A DNA stretch of 64,000 nucleotides, taken from Azoarcus sp. GTDB lineage: Bacteria; Pseudomonadota; Gammaproteobacteria; Burkholderiales; Rhodocyclaceae. Within the stretch, counting starts at the first letter, position 1, and each line of letters begins with the position of its first letter. A program made the position numbers and the translations under genes. The stretch is from NCBI GenBank assembly GCA_020725025.1, contig DYFV01000003.1, positions 62,001 to 126,000 of the forward strand, given 5' to 3'. Positions 16,935-25,610 of the stretch are shown here, one piece after another. Under the pieces are notes generated by a model. The model saw only the letters and a program-made list of their open reading frames with translations, ran no database searches and was not told where the DNA came from.

Positions 16935-18394
16935 CGCGCCTCCTCCCGGCTGACCTTCCACAGCACGCCCGTGCCGCGTATCGGCCGCGCCCCCTTCTCG
17001 TCCATCAGCATGACGCCGAAGTCGACCACGTACAGGACCTCGCCGGAGGGGTCGAAGCGCAGCGCCACCGGACGCTCCAGTCCGGCCGTGCCGATCTTGC
17101 TCGCCGGACCGTGCTTCGGCCCCTCGTTCGTCATGAAGTCGGTGATGCGGCCGCTGTCCACGTCCACCCGCACTACCCGGAAGCCCACCGGGCTGAGGGT
17201 CTTGCCCACCACGGGTGCCTGGTCGCCGAACTCGGCGATGAAGGCCTCGCCGACGTGTCCGAAGCGCGCCGAGCGTGAGAAGTCGATGCCGTTGGCCGAG
17301 GCGTGCACGCCCAGCGTCGCCACCGGCTTGGGGGGTGTGCCGGGATGCGACTGCAGCACCATTCCCGGCGCCGACTCGCCCGGGGGCTCGAAGACCGGCC
17401 TGTCCAGCGGCGCGCCGCCCGAGAAATCCGGCCAGCCGTACCAGGCCCCCTCCCGCACCCGCCACAGATGGTCGCCCGTGCCCCACACCGGACGGCTGCC
17501 CCGGACGTCGTAGCCGTTCTCGGTGACGAAGAGCTCGCCCTTGGGCGAGAACGCCAGCCCGAAGGGATTGCGGAAGCCCCAGGCGACGAGCGCCAGCCCG
17601 CCGCCGTCCGGATCGACCCGCATCACCGCCCCGTTGCACGGGAGCCGCCCCGGAATCACCTGGCCCGGCATGGTCGGTTCCGCGAACGGAGAATACGCCC
17701 CGGTGCTCACCTTCCTGCCGACACCTTCGTTCACCACGTCCCGCGACTCGAAGTTGCGCCCGACGAGGGTGACGTCGCGGCAGGGCGTGTCGTGGAAGTC
17801 GGGATAGCGCTCGAGCCATCCGAAGGCGGCGTTGTCCGGGCCGACCACCGCCGAGTTGGTCGCGGTACCCTGCCCGAAGTAGATCCTGCCGTCCGGCCCC
17901 ACGGCCGGGCCGTTGGTATGGTGATCTCCAAGGCTGGGCAGGTTCTCGACCAGGGCCGTGACCCGGCCGTCCCGCGACACCCGCAGGATGCGCCCGCCCT
18001 CGAGCTCGCCGCCCTCGGCGATGTAGAAGTCGCCGCGCGAATAGGCGACGCCGTTCCAGGGTCCATTCTTGCCGCCGCGGGCGATCTCGGTGGTCGAGCC
18101 GTCGGGGTTCACCCGCAACAGCCGCGGCGTGGTCCACACCTCCCCATAGGAATAGCCCGCCTCCACCACGTGCGGCACTCCGGCCTCGTCGACCGCGACA
18201 CCGGTCGGAAAGGTGAAGCCGGTCGCCACCACCTCCACCCGATAGCCGGGCGGGACGGCCACGTCGGCGGCCGCCACCTGCCGCGGCGGCGAAAAGTCGG
18301 TCTGTCCGCCGCCGTCGGAGGGCTGCAGGCGGAAGCAGCCGGCGGTCGCGGCGACGACGAAACCGAGCGGGAACAGGGCAATGTGGCGAATCAT
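16931..18394 (-). CDS. PQQ-type sorbosone/aldose dehydrogenase-like beta-propeller lipoprotein
   Basis: 487 residues. Lipobox ATAGC (Cys20) after MIRHIALFPLGF. The body is a glucose/sorbosone dehydrogenase-like six-bladed propeller (COG2133 type): PPGYRVEVVATGFTFPTGVAV, a central stretch with GDHHTNGPAVGPDGRIYFG and AWGFRNPFGLAFSPKGELFVTENG, and closing RPVALRFDPSGEVLYVVDFG. Soluble PQQ aldose dehydrogenases have this fold, and the coupled cytochrome gene supports a redox role. Not every member binds PQQ, so the substrate and even dehydrogenase activity are inferred. ATG 18394 is preceded by AAGGAGGA. Confidence 0.78.
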   Translation of the reverse strand: MIRHIALFPLGFVVAATAGCFRLQPSDGGGQTDFSPPRQVAAADVAVPPGYRVEVVATGFTFPTGVAVDEAGVPHVVEAGYSYGEVWTTPRLLRVNPDGSTTEIARGGKNGPWNGVAYSRGDFYIAEGGELEGGRILRVSRDGRVTALVENLPSLGDHHTNGPAVGPDGRIYFGQGTATNSAVVGPDNAAFGWLERYPDFHDTPCRDVTLVGRNFESRDVVNEGVGRKVSTGAYSPFAEPTMPGQVIPGRLPCNGAVMRVDPDGGGLALVAWGFRNPFGLAFSPKGELFVTENGYDVRGSRPVWGTGDHLWRVREGAWYGWPDFSGGAPLDRPVFEPPGESAPGMVLQSHPGTPPKPVATLGVHASANGIDFSRSARFGHVGEAFIAEFGDQAPVVGKTLSPVGFRVVRVDVDSGRITDFMTNEGPKHGPASKIGTAGLERPVALRFDPSGEVLYVVDFGVMLMDEKGARPIRGTGVLWKVSREEAR

Positions 18395-18598
18395 CGGCGC
18401 GTCCTCCTTCCCCGGCAGCGCTGCGCCGGGTGGCCTCGCGGCCCGGCGCGGCGATCGGGGGACTCGTCCCGAGTCTAGGCGGCATGCCCGCCGATGCCAT
18501 CGAGATTTCCGGTTAGCCCGAACCGGGAACGGCACCGGATGCCGGCGGCCCTTGCATCCCTCGCCGACGGTAGGTGCCGGCCCCGCTCCATGCCAACG

Positions 18599-18940
18599 TC
18601 AGAACGCGACGACCACCGCCGCGACCGGCCCGGCCGCATAGCTCATCGGCCGGCTGGCCGACCGCGCCGTTTTCTCCCGCGACGCCTCGATCACGCCGGG
18701 CGGCATCAGCCGCACGACGAGTGCGAGGCCCAGCGGGACGATCAGGAGGTCGCCGAGGTAGCCGATGACGGGGATGAGGCCGGGGATGAGATCGATCGGG
18801 CTCAGCGCATAGGCCGCGACGAGCAGCGCCAGCACGGAAACGAGGATGGGCGCGCGAGGATCGCGCGCCGCGAACCAGACGGTGAGGGTGTGCTGCCCGA
18901 CCTGCCTGGCCCAGTGCCGGAGGGAACCCGAAAAAGCCAT
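18599..18940 (-). CDS. DUF1232 (YkvA-like) membrane protein
   Basis: 113 residues with two or three membrane helices. The DUF1232 core is ALLVAAYALSPIDLIPGLIPVIGYLGDLLIVPLGL, with the conserved SPIDLIPD-like turn between helices. Function of the family is unknown. About 200 bp of noncoding sequence separates it from the sorbosone-dehydrogenase-like gene downstream; I see no clear terminator there. Confidence 0.8.
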   Translation of the reverse strand: MAFSGSLRHWARQVGQHTLTVWFAARDPRAPILVSVLALLVAAYALSPIDLIPGLIPVIGYLGDLLIVPLGLALVVRLMPPGVIEASREKTARSASRPMSYAAGPVAAVVVAF

Positions 18941-18989
18941 GTCGCGCCGATCCCCGTGGGATCCGCCGTCGCCCGTGCCGGCGCGCGGC

Positions 18990-21344
18990 TCAGCGCGCGA
19001 GCGCGGGCCCCACGCAACCGAGGTCCTCGATATAGGCCTGCAGCGTGTCCATGTCCAGGGGCTTGTGGAGCACCGTGATGCCGCGCTCGGCCATGTTGCG
19101 CACCAGCCGCGGGTCGGTGTCGCCGGTCACCAGGATGGCGGGCAGCTCGCGGCCGGCCTTCGCGCGCACCGTGCTGATGACGTCGAAACCCGTCTCCCCT
19201 GCGGCGAGCCGATAGTCCGACACCACGATATCGGGGATCCGATCGGCCAGCGCCGCATGCAGCGCCTCGCCGGACGCGGCCGCCACCACCTCGTGCCCGA
19301 TCGACCGCAGCGCGGTGGCCATTGCCCCGAGCACGAGCTCGTTGTCCTCGACGAGCGCGATGCGCACCGCGCGTGGCGAGACGACCTCCGGCTCGGCCGG
19401 TAGCTCGGTGATCGCCTGCCCGAGCGGCAGCTCGATGGCGAACACCGAGCCGCGCCCGGGGCGCGAACGGACCTGGATCTCGAGCCCCAGCAGCGCGGCG
19501 GTCTTGGCCACGATGGCCAGCCCGAGGCCGCTGCCGCGGGTACGGGCGTCGTCGCCGAGCTGGCGGAATTCCTCGAAGATCTCCGCGGTCTTGTCCGGCG
19601 GAATGCCGATGCCGGTGTCCCATACCTCGACCCAGGTCTTGCCGCTCCTGCGCCGGCAGCCCACCAGCACACCGCCGCGCTCCGTGTAGCTGACCGCGTT
19701 GTCCACCAGGTTCCCCACGATGCGCCGGAAGAGCACCGGGTCGGTGCGCCCGACCAGGCCGGACGGCACGCTGCGCAGGCGCAGCCCCTTGAGCCGGGCT
19801 TCCGGCTCATGCACGGACACCGCGCTCGCCAGCACGTCCGCCACCCGGAAATCGCTCGGATTGGGGGTGACCACGCCGGCCTGCAGCTTGCTCAGGTCCA
19901 GAAGATCCGAGAGCAGCTCGCTGAGGCTCCCGAGGCAGTCGTTCAGATTGGCGAGGAGCGGCGCGCCGCCGGGGTCCACGTGGCCCTCCAGGACTTTCGC
20001 ATAAAGGGTGAGCGCCGACAGCGGCTGGCGCAGGTCGTGGCTGGCGGCGGCCAGGAAACGCGACTTGGCCTCGTTGGCGCGCTCGGCCTCCGCCTTGGCC
20101 GCCCGCAGCTCGGTCTCGACCCGCTTGCGGGCGCTGATCTCCTCGCTGAACAGGAGGACGCCCCCGATCTCGCCCGTTCCGGCGAACCAGGGGCTCATTT
20201 CCCAGCGTATCCACTGCACGCTTCCGTTCGCCCGGGTGAAGCTGTCTTCCTCCGCGTGCAAGGTCTCGCCGGCGAGGCAACGGCGGTGCATCTCGCGCCA
20301 GGCGGGCCGGATCTCGGGATACACCTCGTAGAGGTTGCGGCCGATCACGCTTGCGCCGTCACCCGGATAGTCTTCGAGGAAACGCCTGCTCACCGCCAGG
20401 AAGTTCATGTCGCGATCGAACATCGCGATCCCGGCTGGCGCCCCCTCGGCAAAGAGCCGCAGCAGCTGCTCGTTCTCGCGCCGCCCCCGCTCGGCCGCCT
20501 TGCCGCGCTCGTACACTCCGCGCAGCACCGAAGCGGTGCGCAGAATCAGGCCGGCCGACAGCACCATGTAGAAGACCACCACCAGCGCCACCGCGGCCTC
20601 CGAGGGGTACATCCCCCGATGCTCGCCCTCGATGCGCAGCCACCCCACCACGAAGGGCGCGACGAGGGCGATGGGCAACAGCTGACGGGCCATCATCCCG
20701 CCGGGACCGACGCTCAGCACCAGCGCCATCAGCCCTCGTTGCGGGCGGGCGAGGAGCGCCCCGAGACCACTCAGGAAGAAGCCCATGCCGGCCGGCACCA
20801 GGGCGTCCCAGTCGGTCGCCAGGCCGTAGGCGGCGGAGACCGCGTAGGCCCGGTCGAGGAGCAGCAGGGCGCCGATCAGCATGGCGGCCAGGGCCGCGGC
20901 CTCGCCCGCCCGCCCGTTGCGCGGGCGATCGAGCAGGACCAGCGCGAGCCCGGTGACGGCGAAACCGAGGCCGGCAGGCAGGCCAAGGTGACCGGGGTGT
21001 CCGGGTAGCCGGACATCCGCGAGCAGATGCAGATGCAGCGCCTCGTCGCCCAAGGCATACGCGGCGCAGCAGAGGAACAGCACGGAAACGCCCACCAGGA
21101 GCACCATCGCCCCCAGGGCGCGCTGCAAGCGAGCGCGGACCGGCCCCGGCGTGTCCCGCCCCGCTGCGGCGAGCGACGCGGCCGACAGGATCAGGCCCAG
21201 GCCGGCCGAGAGGTTGACACTGCCGATCTCCACCCCCCAGGCAAGGAGGAGCCCGGCCCCCATCACACCCACCGCAAGCGCACACACGCCTGCAAGATGT
21301 CCGCTGCGCCGTGCCAGATCGGCGCCGGAAATCCTGTCTTCCAT
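18990..21344 (-). CDS. Hybrid sensor histidine kinase with membrane, PAS and receiver domains
   Basis: 784 residues. Residues 15-275 hold about seven or eight membrane helices. A PAS sensor follows (about 295-410: GAPAGIAMFDRDMNFLAVSRRF). The phosphoacceptor is H436 in the HDLRQP-type box SHDLRQPLSALTLYAKVL. The ATPase domain shows NLVDN (545-549), DTGIG (576-580) and GSGLGLA (604-610). A C-terminal receiver domain has acidic pocket VEDNE and phosphoacceptor D710 (VVSDYRL). No output domain, so the phosphoryl group must pass to another regulator, not visible here. A DUF1330 gene is divergent. The long frame upstream of ATG 21344 is a shadow. Confidence 0.88.
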   Translation of the reverse strand: MEDRISGADLARRSGHLAGVCALAVGVMGAGLLLAWGVEIGSVNLSAGLGLILSAASLAAAGRDTPGPVRARLQRALGAMVLLVGVSVLFLCCAAYALGDEALHLHLLADVRLPGHPGHLGLPAGLGFAVTGLALVLLDRPRNGRAGEAAALAAMLIGALLLLDRAYAVSAAYGLATDWDALVPAGMGFFLSGLGALLARPQRGLMALVLSVGPGGMMARQLLPIALVAPFVVGWLRIEGEHRGMYPSEAAVALVVVFYMVLSAGLILRTASVLRGVYERGKAAERGRRENEQLLRLFAEGAPAGIAMFDRDMNFLAVSRRFLEDYPGDGASVIGRNLYEVYPEIRPAWREMHRRCLAGETLHAEEDSFTRANGSVQWIRWEMSPWFAGTGEIGGVLLFSEEISARKRVETELRAAKAEAERANEAKSRFLAAASHDLRQPLSALTLYAKVLEGHVDPGGAPLLANLNDCLGSLSELLSDLLDLSKLQAGVVTPNPSDFRVADVLASAVSVHEPEARLKGLRLRSVPSGLVGRTDPVLFRRIVGNLVDNAVSYTERGGVLVGCRRRSGKTWVEVWDTGIGIPPDKTAEIFEEFRQLGDDARTRGSGLGLAIVAKTAALLGLEIQVRSRPGRGSVFAIELPLGQAITELPAEPEVVSPRAVRIALVEDNELVLGAMATALRSIGHEVVAAASGEALHAALADRIPDIVVSDYRLAAGETGFDVISTVRAKAGRELPAILVTGDTDPRLVRNMAERGITVLHKPLDMDTLQAYIEDLGCVGPALAR

Positions 21345-21473
21345 ACCCTGCCCTGTCTCGATCCCGCGCGATTGTCTCATTCCGCCCGCCGGCACCCCGG
21401 AGCGGGCTCCCCTGGATGGGCAGCAGCATCCCTGCGTATACTCTCGCAGGAGTCGAATTATCCATTCGAGGAC

Positions 21474-21767
21474 ATGCAAGTGGGAAGCGCGTACGTCATC
21501 GGGCACGTCACTGTGCGAAACGCCGACAGGTGGGCCGAGTACCGCGAAAGGGTTCCCGCCACCCTGGCGCCTTGGGGCGCCGAGCTGGTGCTGCGGGGCC
21601 GGCTCGCCCGCGTGCTGGCCGGCGAGCATGCGCACACGGACACCGTGGTGATCCGCTTTCCCGATGTCGACGCCGTCGACGGCTGGCATTCGTCGGCCGC
21701 CTACCAGGCACTTGTTCCGCTGCGGCAGGAGGCGGCGGAGATCGTGCTCACCTGTTTCGAGACCTGA
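21474..21767 (+). CDS. DUF1330 family protein
   Basis: 97-residue ferredoxin-like dimeric alpha-beta barrel. Conserved features are AYVIGHVTVRNADRWAEYRERVPATLAPWGAELVLRG and the closing VIRFPDVDAVDGWHSSAAYQALVPLR. Biochemical role unknown; relatives are structurally like small monooxygenases. ATG 21474 has a GAGGA just before it. The arsC-like gene starts four bases after its stop. Confidence 0.83.
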   Translation: MQVGSAYVIGHVTVRNADRWAEYRERVPATLAPWGAELVLRGRLARVLAGEHAHTDTVVIRFPDVDAVDGWHSSAAYQALVPLRQEAAEIVLTCFET

Positions 21768-21770
21768 ACC

Positions 21771-22121
21771 ATGCCGCAGACCGTCCGCATCTACCACAAC
21801 CCACGCTGCTCCAAGAGCCGCTCCGCCTGCGCGATCCTGCAGGAGAAGGGGATCGAGGCCGAAGTCGTGGAGTACCTGAAGACGCCCCCCGACCGCGAGA
21901 CGCTGCGCACGCTCCTCGCCAGGCTGGGCCTGCCTGCGCATGCGATCGTGCGCACCGGCGAAGCCGTTTTCAAGGCCGAGTACCAGGGGCGGGAGATGAG
22001 CGAGGAGGACTGGATCGAGGCGATGATCGCCCACCCGATCCTGATCGAGCGCCCGATCGTGGTCGTGGGCGAGCGCGCCGTGGTGGCCCGCCCGCCGGAG
22101 CGGGTGCTCGAGCTGCTGTAG
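21771..22121 (+). CDS. arsC: Arsenate reductase, glutaredoxin-dependent (ArsC family)
   Basis: 116 residues. The catalytic cysteine is C13 in HNPRCSKSR, followed by the family motifs EYLKTPPDRETLRTLLARLG and ILIERPIVVVGERAVVARPPE. ArsC reduces arsenate to arsenite with glutathione and glutaredoxin. No arsenite exporter or ArsR is adjacent, and the related Spx/YffB-type proteins share this fold, so arsenate specificity is likely but not certain. Confidence 0.85.
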   Translation: MPQTVRIYHNPRCSKSRSACAILQEKGIEAEVVEYLKTPPDRETLRTLLARLGLPAHAIVRTGEAVFKAEYQGREMSEEDWIEAMIAHPILIERPIVVVGERAVVARPPERVLELL

Positions 22122-22234
22122 CGCCGGCGCGGCCGCGCCGAGTCCGAGGCGGCGGGCGCCGCCCTGCTACGGCGAGGCCGCGGCGTCGACGGCGTAGCTC
22201 GGTCCGTCGACGCCCTGCGGCACAAGTAGGCCGG

Positions 22235-23353
22235 CTAGCCGTCTTCCCCGCCTCGGCGCGGGGGAGGCTCGTCCGGCGCGTTCGCCTCATCCATCGCCCG
22301 GCGCAGGGACTCCTCGCTCCATTCGCGCCATATGGCCATCAGCACCGTCAGCACGAGCGGGCCGACGAAAAGGCCGATGAGCCCGAATGCCGCCAGCCCG
22401 CCGAGCACGCCGAACAGCACCAGCACGAAGGGGATGCGGGTGGCGTTGCTGATGACGAGCGGCCGAATGAGGTTGTCCACCCAGCTCACCACAAGCGCCC
22501 CCCACAGAAAAAGGCCGACGGCCTCGGTGGTCTGGCCGACGGCGAACAGCCACAGCACCACCGCACCCCATGCCACGGGGGTCCCGAAGGGAATCAATGC
22601 CACCATCGCGGTGACCGCCCCCAGCAACACCGGCGCCGCCAGGCCCGCCCACCAGTAACCGAGCCCCGCCACGAAGCCCTGCGCGAGCGCGGTCACCACC
22701 AGACCCCACATCACCGCCCGGGTCATCTCGCCGATGGCCGCCAGGTAGCGCGCGAGGCGCTCGCCCAGGAAACGCCCGAGCAGCCGCCGCAGCTCGCCGT
22801 ACAGGTACTCGCCGTCCCGGTAGAGGAAGAACAGGGTGACGAGGGCGAATATGAGCTTCGCGAGGTTGCGCCCGACGTCGCCCAGGACTGCGATGAGATG
22901 CTCCCCGCCCTCGCCCACCCATTCCGTGAGCTGCGCGCGGAAGGCCGCCGGATCGCTGGTGATCTGGTTCAGGAGATCCTGCAGCCAGCTCCCGATCAGC
23001 GGGAGGCCGCGCATTGCCTGCGGCAGCATCACCGGCCCCTGCTCCAGGCGCGCGCGCAGGACGGAGAACACCAGGCCGATCTCGTCGCGCAGCAACGCGA
23101 CCAGCCACACCGCAGGCAGTACCAGGGCGGCCGCCACCAGGACCGTCATTGCGAACGCGGCCGGCCCCCTGCTGCCGTGCAGGCGCAGGCGCACGATGCG
23201 GAAGGCCGGCCAGGTCGCGCTGGCGATCACGATCGCCCAGGTCACGGGGACGAAGAAGGGCCGCAGGACAGCGTAGGCGAGCAGCAGCAGACCGGCCAGC
23301 AGGGCGCCGACGACGAGGTGGCGGACGAGGCGCTCCGGCAGCTGCTCACTCAT
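22235..23353 (-). CDS. AI-2E family transporter (YdiK/PerM-like)
   Basis: 372 residues with about eight membrane helices arranged in the AI-2E family pattern: two N-terminal helices, a long periplasmic loop, then ALVTLFFLYRDGEYLYGELRRLLG and the signature VALIPFGTPVAWGAVVLW. Members export varied small molecules; autoinducer-2 transport is shown only for one. The C-terminal tail is acidic and Pro-rich (DEPPPRRGGEDG). The start at ATG 23353 matches the hydrophobic onset. Divergent from the P450 gene. Confidence 0.83.
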   Translation of the reverse strand: MSEQLPERLVRHLVVGALLAGLLLLAYAVLRPFFVPVTWAIVIASATWPAFRIVRLRLHGSRGPAAFAMTVLVAAALVLPAVWLVALLRDEIGLVFSVLRARLEQGPVMLPQAMRGLPLIGSWLQDLLNQITSDPAAFRAQLTEWVGEGGEHLIAVLGDVGRNLAKLIFALVTLFFLYRDGEYLYGELRRLLGRFLGERLARYLAAIGEMTRAVMWGLVVTALAQGFVAGLGYWWAGLAAPVLLGAVTAMVALIPFGTPVAWGAVVLWLFAVGQTTEAVGLFLWGALVVSWVDNLIRPLVISNATRIPFVLVLFGVLGGLAAFGLIGLFVGPLVLTVLMAIWREWSEESLRRAMDEANAPDEPPPRRGGEDG

Positions 23354-23477
23354 CCCGTGGGCTGCTCCCGAAGGTATGTACCGCAGCGGGAACGCGCATT
23401 GCAAGAACCGCCGCATGCCTTCGCTCCCGCAGCCCGACGCCACCGCGGCGGGCGCAGAACGCCCGCCGGATCCGACC

Positions 23478-24761
23478 ATGCGCCCTATCCCCCGCGAACC
23501 CGGCTTCGACAGCAGCCTCGCCCTGCTTGCCGACCCCTATCGCTACATCGTCAATCGCTGCCGGGCACATTCGGCGGATCTGTTCGAGACCCGGCTCCTG
23601 CTCCGGCGCACGATCTGCATGACCGGCCCGCGCGCGGCGGAGCTCTTCTACGACTCCGCCCGCTTCCGTCGCCACGGTGCGGCACCTGAGCCGGTGCGCG
23701 CCACGCTCTTCGGCAAGGGCGGCGTGCAGGGACTCGACGGCGAGCCCCATCGGGAGCGCAAGGCGATGTTCATGAGGCTGGCGACGCCCCCGCGCGTGGA
23801 GCTGCTCGCCCGGCTCGTCGCCGGGGAGCTCGCGCGCAGCGTGGGATCCTGGGCGGCGGCCGGTCCCATCCCCCTGTACCGGTCGCTGCACGCGCCGCTC
23901 ACCCGCGCGGTGTGCGAATGGGCAGGGGTGCCGCTGCCCGCGGCCGACCTCCACCTGCGCACCCGGCAGCTCACCGCCCTCTTCGATCGCGTGGCACGCA
24001 GCCCAGCGGACCACCTGCAAACTAGGCTCGAGCGCAGGCGCGCCGAACGCTGGATCGCACACATGGTGCACGAGGTGCGCGTCGGCCACCTCGCGTTGCC
24101 CGAAGACAGTGCCCTGCGGATGATCGCCACCCACCGGGATGGGGGCGGAAACCTCCTGCCTCCCCGGGTGGCGGCGGTCGAGGTCCTCAACCTGCTGCGC
24201 CCGACGGTCGCAGTGTCCGTCTTCATCGTCTTCGCCGCTCACGCCCTGCACAAGCACCCGGAATGCCGCGCGATCCTGGGCGCCGGCGATCCGGGGTATG
24301 CCGAGTGCTTCGTACAGGAGGTTCGCCGCTGGTATCCGTTCTTTCCCGCGGTGGCCGCCGTCGTGCGCGAGGATTTCGAATGGGACCGCTACTTCTTCCC
24401 GCGCGGCCGGCGGGTCCTGCTCGACATCCACGGCACCAACCGCGACCCGCGCAGTTGGGAAGCGCCCGAGCTGTTCCGGCCGGCCCGCTTCCGCGAGCCG
24501 CCGGCGCCGTGGAGCTTCATCCCCCAGGGTGGCGGTGAGCCAGGGAGCAACCACCGCTGCCCGGGCGAAGGCATCGCCGTCGCGTTGATGAAGACGGCCG
24601 TCGATTTTCTCCTCCATCGGCTGCGCTACTCGGTCCCGCGACAGGATCTTCACATCGACTATGGGCGCCTGCCCGCGCTGCCGCGCGACGGATTCGTCAT
24701 CGCGAACGTGCGCCCGATCGAGCCGGAGCGCGGCGCGCGCCCGGTACGCCGGGCACTCTGA
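23478..24761 (+). CDS. CYP152-type cytochrome P450 (fatty-acid peroxygenase-like)
   Basis: 427 residues. The haem-thiolate ligand is C361 in SNHRCPGEG. The I-helix has Arg241-Pro242 (LLRPTVAVS) instead of the usual acid-alcohol pair; in CYP152 enzymes this Arg holds the fatty-acid carboxylate, which acts as the acid-base, so H2O2 is used directly without redox partners. Products known for the family are alpha- or beta-hydroxy acids or terminal alkenes. I start at ATG 23478 because MRPIPREPGFDSSLALL aligns with the family N-terminus and places Arg and Cys at family positions; ATGs at 23376 and 23415 would add a non-conserved tail. No membrane anchor, so probably cytosolic. Confidence 0.83.
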   Translation: MRPIPREPGFDSSLALLADPYRYIVNRCRAHSADLFETRLLLRRTICMTGPRAAELFYDSARFRRHGAAPEPVRATLFGKGGVQGLDGEPHRERKAMFMRLATPPRVELLARLVAGELARSVGSWAAAGPIPLYRSLHAPLTRAVCEWAGVPLPAADLHLRTRQLTALFDRVARSPADHLQTRLERRRAERWIAHMVHEVRVGHLALPEDSALRMIATHRDGGGNLLPPRVAAVEVLNLLRPTVAVSVFIVFAAHALHKHPECRAILGAGDPGYAECFVQEVRRWYPFFPAVAAVVREDFEWDRYFFPRGRRVLLDIHGTNRDPRSWEAPELFRPARFREPPAPWSFIPQGGGEPGSNHRCPGEGIAVALMKTAVDFLLHRLRYSVPRQDLHIDYGRLPALPRDGFVIANVRPIEPERGARPVRRAL

Positions 24762-24831
24762 CTCTAGTACCGGCAGGACGCCCGCGCCACGGCCCGCGAC
24801 TCACGCCCCGGCGATACGGCAGACGGCAGGT

Positions 24832-25263
24832 TCAGCCCTTCGGCCACAGGATCATCTGCGTGCAGCGGAAGAGCGCGAGCTTGCGGCCGGACTGCTCGTC
24901 GGTGACGACCGCGTCCCACACCTGGGTGGTGCGGCCCAGGTGCTGGGCGATCGCCACACAGGCGATGCCGCCCTCGCGCACCGTGCCGAGGTGGTTGCTC
25001 TTGAGCTCGACGGTAGTGAAGGACTCGGCACCTTCCGGCAGATGGGCGATGGTGCCGTAGCCGCAGGTGGTGTCGGCCAGCGCCACGATGCTTGCGGCAT
25101 GGAGGAAGTTGTTCGGGGCGAAGTGCAAGGCCTTCACCGGCATGCGGCTGGTGACGCCGCCCTGCTCGATGCCGGTGATCTCGATGCCGAGATAGCCGGG
25201 CAGGTACTCCTTGCCGCGCTCGTTGAGCATGTCGAGGGAGATGTCGGGGCGAAGCTGGCTCAT
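24832..25263 (-). CDS. Hotdog-fold thioesterase, PaaI-like
   Basis: 143 residues. Hotdog core with FAPNNFLHAASIVALADTTCGYG (central helix, acidic catalytic residue) and the strands VELKSNHLGTVREGGIACVA. The family hydrolyses acyl- or aryl-CoA thioesters. Stands alone on the minus strand between the P450 gene and the riboswitch; 70 bp separate it from the P450 3' end. Confidence 0.82.
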   Translation of the reverse strand: MSQLRPDISLDMLNERGKEYLPGYLGIEITGIEQGGVTSRMPVKALHFAPNNFLHAASIVALADTTCGYGTIAHLPEGAESFTTVELKSNHLGTVREGGIACVAIAQHLGRTTQVWDAVVTDEQSGRKLALFRCTQMILWPKG

Positions 25264-25362
25264 GATCGTCCTTTTCTCGTTCGGAATGCCTCAAGGATAC
25301 CGTCACACTCCGGAACCCACAGCCCCGGCGTCCCCTTGCCTCGGCCCCGGAAGCCGGTGCGC

Positions 25363-25392
25363 TTGACCTCCTTTCGGCGCGACGCCTACACT
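25363..25392 (+). promoter_or_regulatory. Sigma70-type promoter for the terC/alx riboswitch transcript
   Basis: TTGACC at 25363-25368 and TACACT at 25387-25392 with an 18-bp spacer. Transcription would begin near 25399, immediately ahead of the conserved AAGGGGAGTAGC of the riboswitch. Confidence 0.75.
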
Positions 25393-25399
25393 GCACTGC

Positions 25400-25535
25400 A
25401 TCAAGGGGAGTAGCTTTTCCGCCGTAGCATCGTCATCACGGCCTGCCCGTACGGGCACCCGGTGCTGCGGGCAACCGACGGGTTGCAAGCGAGACCTTGC
25501 CCGAGGGGCAAGGTCCGTGCCGAGAAGCGAAAACA
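25400..25535 (+). promoter_or_regulatory. yybP-ykoY manganese riboswitch
   Basis: Conserved elements of the yybP-ykoY class are present in order: AAGGGGAGTAGC near 25403, a variable arm (GCCCGTACGGGC hairpin), then GCGAGACCTTGCC near 25489 whose AAGGTC partner follows at about 25510-25515. The class binds Mn(II) and commonly controls TerC/Alx-type or MntP manganese exporters. The gene downstream is terC/alx, which supports the call. Confidence 0.88.
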
Positions 25536-25536
25536 G

Positions 25537-25567
25537 GGTCCGCGTCCTTCGGGAACGGGCCTTTTTT
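25537..25567 (+). terminator. Intrinsic terminator-like hairpin behind the riboswitch
   Basis: A hairpin formed by GGTCCGCGTCC-TTCG-GGAACGGGCC ends at 25561 and is followed by six T residues. It lies between the aptamer and the terC/alx ATG, so it is the likely expression platform for manganese-dependent antitermination. Confidence 0.7.
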
Positions 25568-25610
25568 CATTTCTGCGGAGCAATTCGTGCAATCGGTCGG
25601 AACGTAGTGG

